Source of the DNA: Aeromonas rivipollensis
GTDB taxonomy: Bacteria > Pseudomonadota > Gammaproteobacteria > Enterobacterales > Aeromonadaceae
Assembly (NCBI RefSeq): GCF_010974825.1
Contig: NZ_JAAILA010000006.1
Span: 1-42,189 of the forward strand
DNA: 42,189 bases
Direction of reading: 5' to 3'
The position numbers and the translations under genes are program-made. Below are positions 9,854 to 16,241 of the stretch, piece after piece (within the stretch, counting starts at the first letter, position 1; every line of letters begins with the position of its first letter). The notes under the pieces were generated by a model, which saw nothing but the letters and a program-made list of their open reading frames with translations, was not told where the DNA came from and searched no databases.

Positions 9854-10534
9854 ATGGAACCATTCAAAAATCCATCAACATTAAAAAATATCGTTGGTAC
9901 ATATCCTGATGCAGCACATATAGCTGATGCTGTTATGTCTGGAGGCCAGTTTGCTAAACAAGCCATCGCGACTCAGTGGCTTTCTGAGGGGGTTCCTTAT
10001 GCGTTTAAAGATGCCCCCTTGATATATGAGTCTGTGAGATCATGGTTGAGTATCCGGCTCAATGTTGAACCAAAGAGCATTAATATTACTGGCAGTGGTA
10101 GGTTAGGGCAGTCGCTATCACCAAAGCAACTAGGCAAGAAGTTTGGCTCTCATTCTGATTTGGACTTTTTTATCGTTAGTGAGAATCTTTTTTCAAGAAT
10201 TAGAGATGAATTCAATCAATGGTATGCTGACTATCATAGAGAGCTTGTGAAGCCTAAAAATGAACGCGAGGCTGGTTTTTGGAATGAGAATACGATTAGG
10301 GGAGAGCGCAGTATCGGAAGAGGATTTATTGATGCCAATATTATACCAAACTTAGAACCATACCCGCAGACTAAGAATATTTCACAAACAATGTGGTTAT
10401 TATCAGAGAGATTGAAAGTGACAGATGGTGCCCCAAAGGTAAAGGATATGAGTATAAGGTGTTATAAAACCTGGGATGATTTTATAACTCAGACATTTTT
10501 AAATGTTCATTATCCTCTATCTCAAGAGAAATAG
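9854..10534 (+). CDS. Pol-beta-superfamily nucleotidyltransferase-like protein
   Basis: The 226-residue protein contains a helix-turn motif GSGRLGQSL beginning at residue 80, followed by SDLDFFIV with Asp102 and Asp104 and a later Asp160 in GFIDANII. This GS...DxD...D order is the metal-binding signature of Pol-beta-type nucleotidyltransferases, a superfamily that includes CD-NTases, toxin-antidote NTases and nucleotide-adding enzymes. I do not recognise a specific family. No signal peptide or membrane segment is visible, so it should be cytoplasmic. Its ATG immediately follows the TAA of the GT51 gene with no intervening base, and base composition is equally AT-rich, so the two were probably inherited and are expressed together. 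Whether it makes a signal nucleotide or modifies a protein or RNA cannot be said from sequence. Confidence 0.7.
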   Translation: MEPFKNPSTLKNIVGTYPDAAHIADAVMSGGQFAKQAIATQWLSEGVPYAFKDAPLIYESVRSWLSIRLNVEPKSINITGSGRLGQSLSPKQLGKKFGSHSDLDFFIVSENLFSRIRDEFNQWYADYHRELVKPKNEREAGFWNENTIRGERSIGRGFIDANIIPNLEPYPQTKNISQTMWLLSERLKVTDGAPKVKDMSIRCYKTWDDFITQTFLNVHYPLSQEK

Positions 10535-10602
10535 TTAAAAAAGTATTTTTTCTGAGCTTCTAGGTTTAGTAATATTTTTACCGAGAAAGATATTATTTTC
10601 CT

Positions 10603-10801
10603 CCCCTCATCCCCGACCCTTCTCCCGCAAGGGGAGAAGGGAGCAAACACGTCGTCCGATTACACTTCGCTAATCGAACCTACGTGGCTGATTATATTGC
10701 CGTTAACCGAACCTGTGTGGTGAGCGATCATATCTCCGGTGCTGAGTTATCCCCTCTCCCTTTGGGAGAGGGTCAGGGTGAGGGGATCATTCAGGCATTA
10801 G
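10603..10801. repeat. REP-doublet (REPIN-like) element, copy A
   Basis: A 199-bp element whose ends are inverted copies of each other: the left end starts CCCCTCATCCCCGACCCTTC and the right end, read on the opposite strand, starts CCCCTCACCCTGACCCTC. Each end contains its own small hairpin (CTTCTCCC/GGGAGAAG and CCCTCTCCC/GGGAGAGGG). This is the architecture of paired REP sequences mobilised in trans by RAYT transposases; no RAYT gene is in the window. Copy B at 10940-11137 is a diverged direct repeat of the whole element. It lies about 70 bases after the nucleotidyltransferase gene. Confidence 0.75.
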
Positions 10802-10839
10802 ATGGTCAGCTCCGGCCGGTTGTCTTCGGGATCCATCTC
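10798..10839 (-). pseudogene. Fossil 3' end of the VOC/glyoxalase gene
   Basis: Read on the minus strand, this short stretch encodes MDPEDNRPELTI followed by TAA, matching the C-terminus of the intact VOC gene at 11134 (LDPEGNRLELTL, TAA). In both places the stop codon overlaps the end of a REP-doublet copy, so the last 13 codons of the gene were duplicated together with the repeat. The copy has no start and no upstream domain and is a non-functional remnant. Confidence 0.7.
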
Positions 10840-10843
10840 GTAT

Positions 10844-10912
10844 GTTGGGCTTCGCAGGCTCAGCCCAACCTACAGGCCGCGTAGGTTGTGGCTGAGCGTA
10901 GCGAAGCCCAAC
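10844..10912. repeat. Long imperfect inverted repeat (hairpin)
   Basis: Arms at 10844-10873 and 10881-10912 (GTTGGGCTTCGC... and ...GCGAAGCCCAAC) are nearly complementary over about 30 bases around a 7-base loop. It sits exactly between the two REP-doublet copies and has no coding capacity. Either strand would form a strong cruciform or RNA stem. It is a dispersed intergenic repeat type rather than a canonical terminator, because no T-run follows. Confidence 0.7.
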
Positions 10913-10939
10913 GTTTACTGCATCATCTCTTTTTTCCTT

Positions 10940-11137
10940 CCCCTCATCCCCAGCCCTTCTCCCGCAAGGGGAGAAGGGAGTAAATACGCCGTCCGATTAC
11001 GCTTCGCTAATCGAACCTACGTGGCTGACTGTTTTTCCGTCAATCGAATCGGCGTGGGTGGCGAGCATATCCCCGGTGCCGTTTTATCCCCTCTCCCGTC
11101 GGGAGAGGGGAGGGTGAGGGGATCATTCAGGCATTAG
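10940..11137. repeat. REP-doublet (REPIN-like) element, copy B
   Basis: A 198-bp second copy of the element at 10603-10801, in the same orientation and visibly homologous along its length, including the internal stretch GTCCGATTACxCTTCGCTAA and the end AGGGTGAGGGGATCATTCAG. Its right end overlaps the stop codon of the intact VOC gene. The nested hairpins at each end could also stop transcripts arriving from recBCD or from the VOC gene. Confidence 0.75.
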
Positions 11138-11532
11138 AGGGTCAATTCCAGCCGGTTTCCTTCGGGATCCAGAAAGGTGCTCTCGTAATAGCCATCGCCG
11201 GTCCAGCGGGGGCCATCCAGGTGTTTGACCTGGGCGCCCTTGAGCAGTTTGAGGCGGGCCGTCATCTTGTCCACCACCTCCACGCTGCCGAGGGAGAAGG
11301 CAAGATGGGCCAGCCCTTGCAGCGGATGCGACAGGCCGCGATCTGCCGGGAGCAGGGTGGGGCTGTGCATCAGCTCCAGGCTGGCGCCCCCCTCGAAGCG
11401 CACGAAGTAGGACGAGAACTGCTTGGTCGGGTTGTGGTAGCGCTCATTGGCCTGCCCGCCAAACAGGGTGCAGTAGAATGCCTTGAGTGCCTCCAGATCC
11501 TGCGCCCAGATGGCGACGTGATGTATGTGCAT
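11134..11532 (-). CDS. VOC-superfamily (glyoxalase/bleomycin-resistance-like) protein
   Basis: The 132-residue product is a single vicinal-oxygen-chelate domain: MHIHHVAIWAQDLE at the N-terminus (strand with the first metal ligand His), LELMHSP mid-protein, HLAFSLGS and the terminal YESTFLDPEGNRLELTL, giving the usual paired beta-alpha-beta-beta-beta modules. Members act as metal-dependent lyases, isomerases or binding proteins; the substrate cannot be read from sequence. The start is set by AGGAG eight to nine bases before the ATG. It is divergent from an AraC-type regulator with only 57 bases between, so that regulator may control it. Its stop lies in REP-doublet copy B. Confidence 0.85.
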   Translation of the reverse strand: MHIHHVAIWAQDLEALKAFYCTLFGGQANERYHNPTKQFSSYFVRFEGGASLELMHSPTLLPADRGLSHPLQGLAHLAFSLGSVEVVDKMTARLKLLKGAQVKHLDGPRWTGDGYYESTFLDPEGNRLELTL

Positions 11533-11589
11533 GGCTTGTCTCCTGTGACTCCATGCCCTTGATGTTATGATCTGGCCTAATCCTTCGAC

Positions 11590-12543
11590 ATGGCTGAGCC
11601 CGTCCTGATGATGTCTGACACTGCCAACCCCGATCTCATCGATGTCTCCCCCGACTGCCGCGAGCAGATCTGCTGCGACAGCCTGCTGCCCGCCCTCGGC
11701 CAGGAGCGGGTCTGGCTGGCGGGCTATTCCCGCCTGCGTACCCGCTATCGCATCGAGCGCCGCCTGGGGGACGTGCACTGCTTCCTGCTTACCCTGGGGG
11801 GCGAGGGAGAGGTGCTGATCGGCGATAGCTTCGAGCGGCTGCCGGTCGGGGAGTGGGCCCTGATCCCGGCGGGGGAGCCGCTCTGCTATCGGTTGCCAGA
11901 GACGCAGTTAGCGGCGACGGGGCTAGCAGAGACGCAGTGGCCAGCGGCGGAGCAGCAACAGCCGACGGCAAAGGGCGACTGGGATCTGGTGTGGCTGCTG
12001 CTGCACAAGGACTCCCCCTGGGATGCCTTCGCCAGCCGCCCTCGTCTGGGGTGCACCTCCCAGCAGGGGACACTGCTGCGCACCCTGGAGAACCTCTATG
12101 CGGAGCAGGAGCGCCATCAGGACCCGCTGCTCAGCGCGCTCCTGGTGGAGCAGCTCGGCTTTTACCTGCGCCGCCTGCTGCAAAAGGGGGAAGGGCAGAG
12201 TCGCGGCGAGCGGCTGGCTCTGCGCCTCGAATTGATGCTCAAAGATTCCCTGACCGAGTGCTGGGACATCGCCCGCATGGCCGGCGCCCTGCACCTATCG
12301 GAGCGCCAGCTCCATCGGCTCTGTCAGCAGCACTTCGCGCTGGCCCCCATGGCGCTGCTGCAACGGCTGCGCCTGCAGCGGGCGGCGCTCCTGCTGGCGA
12401 GCCGGGCCGACTCGGTGAAGCTGCTGGCCGCCCAGTGCGGCTTCAAGAACGAATACCACTTCTCCACCGCCTTCAAGCGCCAGCACGGGCTGGCCCCGAG
12501 CCACTATCGCCAACTGCATCACCCCGCCTTCAAGGGGCGTTGA
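11590..12543 (+). CDS. AraC-family transcriptional regulator
   Basis: The 317-residue protein has an N-terminal cupin-like sensing region (roughly 40-110) and a C-terminal double helix-turn-helix of the AraC/XylS type (about 220-310), with LSERQLHRLCQQHF, the RLQRAALLLAS linker helix and GFKNEYHFSTAFKRQHGLAPSHYR, the hallmark second HTH. Residues around 103-122 hold a ten-residue near-repeat (xETQxxA), encoded by a 30-bp tandem duplication at 11897-11956, in the flexible link between the domains. It is divergent from the VOC gene and likely regulates it and/or itself; the ligand is unknown. The next gene is convergent across a terminator. Confidence 0.88.
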   Translation: MAEPVLMMSDTANPDLIDVSPDCREQICCDSLLPALGQERVWLAGYSRLRTRYRIERRLGDVHCFLLTLGGEGEVLIGDSFERLPVGEWALIPAGEPLCYRLPETQLAATGLAETQWPAAEQQQPTAKGDWDLVWLLLHKDSPWDAFASRPRLGCTSQQGTLLRTLENLYAEQERHQDPLLSALLVEQLGFYLRRLLQKGEGQSRGERLALRLELMLKDSLTECWDIARMAGALHLSERQLHRLCQQHFALAPMALLQRLRLQRAALLLASRADSVKLLAAQCGFKNEYHFSTAFKRQHGLAPSHYRQLHHPAFKGR

Positions 12544-12552
12544 GGGCACCCC

Positions 12553-12590
12553 AAAAAAGAGCGGGGCCCGAGGTGTCCCCCGGGCCCCGC
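12553..12590 (-). terminator. Intrinsic terminator of glnK-amtB
   Basis: A perfect 10-bp GC stem (GCGGGGCCCG at 12561-12570 with CGGGCCCCGC at 12581-12590) is followed, in the minus direction, by a run of six T (12553-12558). It lies 15 bases after the amtB stop and also separates it from the convergent araC-type gene. Confidence 0.85.
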
Positions 12591-12605
12591 AAGCAGCAGT
12601 CTGTG

Positions 12606-13847
12606 TCAGCTGCTGGATTTGATGCTGACGAACTCGGGATAGGCATCGACGCCGCACTCGTGGACATCCACGCCCAGCAGCTCTTCCTCTTCGCTGACCC
12701 TCAGGCCCATGGTGGCCTTGAGCAGGCTCCAGACGATGAGGGAGACGGCAAAGACCCAGCCGAAGATAGTGGCGGCCCCCAGCAACTGGGCGCCGAAGGT
12801 GGCGCTTGCGTTGGAGAAGGGCACCACCATCAGGCCGAACAGGCCGCAGACCCCGTGTACCGAGATGGCGCCGACCGGGTCATCTATTTTCAGGCGATCG
12901 AAGGCGACTATGGCGTAGACCACCAGGGCTCCGGCCAGGGCGCCGATCAGGCTGGCGAACAGCGGGCTGGGGGAGGCCGGATCGGCTGTGATGGCGACCA
13001 GACCACCGAGGGCACCGTTGAGGATCATGGTGAGATCCGCCTTGCCCCAGGTGAGTTTGCTGACCAGCAGGGCGCCGACCACACCGGCGGCCGCGGCAGC
13101 ATTGGTGTTGACGAAGACGGTGCCGATGGCGGTGGCGTCAGCGGCGCTGGAGAGCGCCAGCTGGGAGCCGCCGTTGAAGCCGAACCAGCCCATCCAGAGG
13201 ATCAGGGTGCCCAGGGTCGCGAGCGGCAGGTTGGAGCCGGGGATGGGATGGATCTCCCCCTGCTTGCCATATTTGCCACGACGGGGGCCGAGCAGCAGCA
13301 CGGCGGCCAGGGCTGCGGCTGCGCCCGCCATGTGGACTATGCCGGAGCCCGCGAAGTCGGAGAAGCCCGCCTCTTTCAGGAAGCCGCCACCCCAGCTCCA
13401 GTAGCCCTCTATGGGGTAGATGAAGCCGGTCATCACCACGCAGAACAGCAGGAAGGACCAGAGCTTCATCCGCTCGGCCACCGCCCCCGAGATGATGGAG
13501 GTGGCGGTCGCCACGAAGACCACCTGGAAGAAGAAGTCGGCGTGCAGTGAGTGGCCGGCATCCTCGGCCTGGCTGCCCATCAGGCTGCCAAAGCTCGGCA
13601 ACCAGCCGCCGGCGCCGTTGTCCACGTACATGATGTTGTAGCCGACCAGCAGGTACATGACGCAGGCGATGGCGTAGAGCAGGATATTCTTGGTCAGGAT
13701 CTCTGTGGTGTTCTTGGCGCGGACCAGGCCAGCCTCCAGCATGGCGAACCCGGCGGCCATCCACATGACCAGCACGCCGGAGATCAGCAGGTAGAAGGTA
13801 TCGAGCGCATAGCGCAGCTCGCTGACGGATGTGATCAACTCTTCCAT
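12606..13847 (-). CDS. amtB: Ammonium transporter AmtB
   Basis: An inner-membrane Amt/Rh channel for ammonium uptake under nitrogen limitation. The 413-residue product is almost entirely hydrophobic with about 11 predicted membrane helices. The pore twin histidines are visible in IVHMAGAAAALAA and ISVHGVCGLFG, and the conserved cytoplasmic tail (EEELLGVDVHECGVDAYPEF), which docks the PII protein, is present. The start MEELITSV is chosen because GAGGAA precedes it; upstream in-frame codons overlap glnK and are not Amt-like. There is no cleavable signal peptide, unlike E. coli AmtB. It follows glnK by 25 bases in one operon, so GlnK should gate it when nitrogen returns. Confidence 0.96.
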   Translation of the reverse strand: MEELITSVSELRYALDTFYLLISGVLVMWMAAGFAMLEAGLVRAKNTTEILTKNILLYAIACVMYLLVGYNIMYVDNGAGGWLPSFGSLMGSQAEDAGHSLHADFFFQVVFVATATSIISGAVAERMKLWSFLLFCVVMTGFIYPIEGYWSWGGGFLKEAGFSDFAGSGIVHMAGAAAALAAVLLLGPRRGKYGKQGEIHPIPGSNLPLATLGTLILWMGWFGFNGGSQLALSSAADATAIGTVFVNTNAAAAAGVVGALLVSKLTWGKADLTMILNGALGGLVAITADPASPSPLFASLIGALAGALVVYAIVAFDRLKIDDPVGAISVHGVCGLFGLMVVPFSNASATFGAQLLGAATIFGWVFAVSLIVWSLLKATMGLRVSEEEELLGVDVHECGVDAYPEFVSIKSSS

Positions 13848-13872
13848 GTCGTGTTCCTCGGTTCCAGTCGTA

Positions 13873-14211
13873 TCAAAGGGCGTCTGCGTCTGTCTCGCCG
13901 GTGCGGATGCGCACGGCGGCCAGCAGGTCGCAGACGAAGATCTTGCCGTCACCTATCTTGCCGGTGTGGGCGGCCTGGCTGATGGCTTCGATGATGGGCT
14001 CGACGTTGTCGGCCTGGGTGGCGATCTCCAGCTTCACCTTGGGCAGGAAATCCACCTGGTATTCGGCGCCCCGATAGAGCTCGGTGTGCCCCTTCTGGCG
14101 GCCAAACCCCTTGACCTCGGAGACCGTCAGCCCCTCTACGCCGAGGGTGGCGAGGGCTTCGCGAACGTCATCGAGTTTGAACGGCTTGATGATGGCAGTG
14201 ATTAACTTCAT
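13873..14211 (-). CDS. glnK: Nitrogen regulatory protein PII (GlnK)
   Basis: A 112-residue PII signal protein. The N-terminus MKLITAIIKPFKLDDVREAL, the T-loop GHTELYRGAEYQVDF with the uridylylation site Tyr51, and the C-terminal GKIGDGKIFV ATP-binding signature are all intact. PII trimers sense 2-oxoglutarate, ATP/ADP and glutamine (through GlnD) and here should bind and block AmtB. The pairing with amtB and the upstream sigma-54/NtrC signals mark it as GlnK rather than GlnB. Confidence 0.96.
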   Translation of the reverse strand: MKLITAIIKPFKLDDVREALATLGVEGLTVSEVKGFGRQKGHTELYRGAEYQVDFLPKVKLEIATQADNVEPIIEAISQAAHTGKIGDGKIFVCDLLAAVRIRTGETDADAL

Positions 14212-14249
14212 GCAATGTCCCCAATCCTTGGTGGTTCACCAAGACAAAG

Positions 14250-14264
14250 GCAAATATTGCGCCA
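14250..14264 (-). promoter_or_regulatory. Sigma-54 promoter of glnK-amtB
   Basis: On the minus strand this reads TGGCGCAATATTTGC: GG at -24 and GC at -12 with exactly the required 12-base offset, matching the sigma-54 consensus TGGCAC-N5-TTGC with one change. It lies about 40 bases before the glnK start codon and, with the NtrC-like sites further upstream, predicts nitrogen-limited expression. Confidence 0.85.
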
Positions 14265-14325
14265 AGAATTTTTCCCTATTTATTCAATGATTTATTTCAT
14301 GGTAGTCAGAGGGGGTGACGAGAGG

Positions 14326-14374
14326 TGCCCCATTTGGGCAGGGCTGCGCCAAGGGGGTGCACCACCCTGGTGCA
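14326..14374 (-). promoter_or_regulatory. NtrC binding sites upstream of glnK
   Basis: A strong site at 14358-14374, TGCACCACCCTGGTGCA, matches the NtrC dyad (GCACC...GGTGC) closely. A second, weaker dyad, TGCCCCATTTGGGCA, lies at 14326-14340. They are centred about 70 and 100 bases upstream of the sigma-54 -24 element, normal for an enhancer. The rest of 14212-14610 holds no gene that I can support. Confidence 0.8.
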
Positions 14375-14610
14375 AGGGAGATGAAGACAAAAGAGGGAAG
14401 CCGTGACGGCGCTCAAGACTGGCGGCAGGCCCTGCTGCTACTGTTATTCAGGGGAGCCTGGGGGCGGCCGATAACCTTGTCATGACAGGGATTGCAGGCA
14501 GGCAGTCGTCATCGGGTAGCCCGGCAGGCGGCCGCATTTTTCAATGATGTTCAACCGCCGGACTCGAGTCACCCGCAGTGGCGCGGGGGAGCAGAACAAG
14601 GATGGTTTCC

Positions 14611-15612
14611 ATGCTGCAGGACAATGACACTATCAGGATCCAGGATCTCAATGAGGCCGCGGTACACGGCATTCTGGAGGTCATCAGCGACGGGATCTGG
14701 GACTGGAATGCCAACACCGGCTTCGTCTATCGCAATCCGGGCTGGTATCAGATGCTGGGCTATGAGCCGCACACCCTCGACAACACGGTATTCACCTGGG
14801 AAAACCTGATCCACCCGGACGATCTGGCGCGGGTGATGGCCCGCTTCGATGCCTATCTGAGCGGCCAGTCTACAGACTACAGGGCCGAGTACCGCTGTCG
14901 CTGCCGCAACGGGGACTTCATCTGGATAGAGGATTGTGGCCGCATCATAGCGCGCAACCCGGATGGCTCCGTGGCCAGAATGATAGGGGCGCACCGGGAC
15001 ATTCATGCCCAGCGGGAGCTCTACGCCCGGCTGGAGCTGCACAATCGCTCCCTGGAGCAGCAGGTGGCGGAGCGCACCGCCGAGCTGGAGCGGCTCAACC
15101 TGGCGCTCCAGCATCAGGTGGAGGAGAACCGCCGCCTGGCGGAGACGGACTCCCTGACCGGGGCCGCCAGCCGCTATCGGCTGGAGCAGGCCGTCCGGCT
15201 GGAGTATGAGCGCGCCCGGCGCTTCAAGGAGCCCTTCGCCGTGATCGCCATGGACGTGGACGACTTCAAGCAGATCAACGATCGCCACGGCCACGGGGTG
15301 GGGGATCAGACCCTGATCGACATAGTGCGCCTGACCCGCGGCTCCATCCGCGAGATCGATCTGCTGGCCCGCTGGGGGGGCGACGAATTCATGCTGGTGC
15401 TGCCCAACACCCGTCTGGCGGAGGCCCATGTGGTGGCCGAAAAGCTGCGACAGCGACTGGGCTATGCCAGGGTCAAGGGGGTGGAGCCCATCACCCTGAG
15501 TTTCGGTCTGGTGGAGTCCATGCCGGACGAGCCCCTGAACCAGTTGATGGCGAGGGTGGACAGGGCACTCTACCGGGCCAAGCTGGCGGGCAAGGATCAG
15601 CTCTCTGGCTAG
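14611..15612 (+). CDS. PAS-GGDEF diguanylate cyclase
   Basis: Makes cyclic di-GMP from two GTP in the cytoplasm. The N-terminal PAS/PAC sensor (about 10-130) carries ISDGIWDWNANTGFVYRNPGW and HPDD; a coiled-coil-like linker (about 135-180, ARLELHNRSLEQQVAERTAEL) leads to the GGDEF domain, where the active site RWGGDEF is intact. The inhibitory I-site RxxD (REID) lies exactly five residues before GGDEF, so product inhibition is likely. There are no membrane segments. The ATG at 14611 is preferred because AAGGA lies eight bases upstream; in-frame starts at 14602 (ATG) and 14578 (GTG) are possible. It appears to be a single-gene unit; the PAS ligand is unknown. Confidence 0.93.
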   Translation: MLQDNDTIRIQDLNEAAVHGILEVISDGIWDWNANTGFVYRNPGWYQMLGYEPHTLDNTVFTWENLIHPDDLARVMARFDAYLSGQSTDYRAEYRCRCRNGDFIWIEDCGRIIARNPDGSVARMIGAHRDIHAQRELYARLELHNRSLEQQVAERTAELERLNLALQHQVEENRRLAETDSLTGAASRYRLEQAVRLEYERARRFKEPFAVIAMDVDDFKQINDRHGHGVGDQTLIDIVRLTRGSIREIDLLARWGGDEFMLVLPNTRLAEAHVVAEKLRQRLGYARVKGVEPITLSFGLVESMPDEPLNQLMARVDRALYRAKLAGKDQLSG

Positions 15613-15759
15613 GGGGGGGGCGCTATCCGTCCCCGGCCGCCCTGTCCAGCCTCTAGTCCCTCTTCCCCCCCGAATGCGGCTTGACCTTGGGATCATCTTG
15701 ACTCCAATCGAGCTCACTGGTCTGATGCGCGCTCTTTCATTCCTGTGAGATGTATCTTA

Positions 15760-16179
15760 ATGAAAAAGTGCCTTCTGATTGCCCTGACCGCCCTGCCCCT
15801 GGTTGCCCACGCCGGCCTGATGGATTCCCTGACCGATTCCGTGACCAGCAGCGTCACCAGCACCGCCAAAGAGATGGCCGGTACTGCCGTGGACAGCGCC
15901 TCCAACGAAGCGATCAAAACGGCCCTGGATATCAAGGAAGGCGGCTCCAACAAGCAGGCCATCAAGGACAAGCTGGGCGCCCCGGCCAGCACCAAGACCG
16001 AAGCCGGTCTGGAAGTGTGGACCTATGACCTGAGCGCCCTGAACAAGGTATCTCCCATGCTGGCAGAGACCTCCAAGACCCTGTTCAAGGATACCGAAGC
16101 CGCTCAGAAGAGCGTCGTCATCAAGTTTGAAGGCGAAACCGTCAAAACCCTGAACCTGGCCGACAAAGCCAAGGCCTGA
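15760..16179 (+). CDS. Small exported protein with BamE/SmpA-like domain
   Basis: The 139-residue product has a clear Sec signal peptide (MKKCLLIALTALPLVAHA, cleavage before Gly19); the Cys at position 4 is not in a lipobox, so it should be a soluble periplasmic protein. A Ser/Thr/Ala-rich stretch follows, then a C-terminal region (SNKQAIKDKLGAPAS... EVWTYDL ... VVIKFEGETVKTL) that resembles the BamE/SmpA/OmlA fold: a 'no greater than a short helix, LGxP, then WxY strand' pattern. This assignment rests on pattern similarity only. It stands alone, ends at a bidirectional terminator shared with the chemoreceptor, and has no obvious partner. Confidence 0.7.
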   Translation: MKKCLLIALTALPLVAHAGLMDSLTDSVTSSVTSTAKEMAGTAVDSASNEAIKTALDIKEGGSNKQAIKDKLGAPASTKTEAGLEVWTYDLSALNKVSPMLAETSKTLFKDTEAAQKSVVIKFEGETVKTLNLADKAKA

Positions 16180-16197
16180 GTCTGAACGACGTGCATG

Positions 16198-16223
16198 AAA
16201 AAGGGGCCCGCGGGCCCCTTTTT
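16198..16223. terminator. Bidirectional intrinsic terminator
   Basis: The perfect palindrome GGGGCCCGCGGGCCCC (16203-16218) is flanked by five A and five T, so it can stop transcripts from the BamE-like gene on the plus strand and the chemoreceptor on the minus strand. Confidence 0.88.
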
Positions 16224-16241
16224 GCTGGCTGGCGTTCGCCA

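Noticed and set aside
10684..11137. Short plus-strand reading frames across the REP cluster
   Set aside because: They are created by the repeat sequence itself, have no ribosome sites, and are not conserved between the two copies.
12544..12605. Extension of amtB or the AraC gene into the gap
   Set aside because: The gap is filled by the amtB terminator and both genes have normal C-termini.
13848..13952. N-terminal extension of AmtB
   Set aside because: It overlaps the end of glnK in another frame, is not membrane- or signal-like, and a good ribosome site precedes the internal ATG at 13847.
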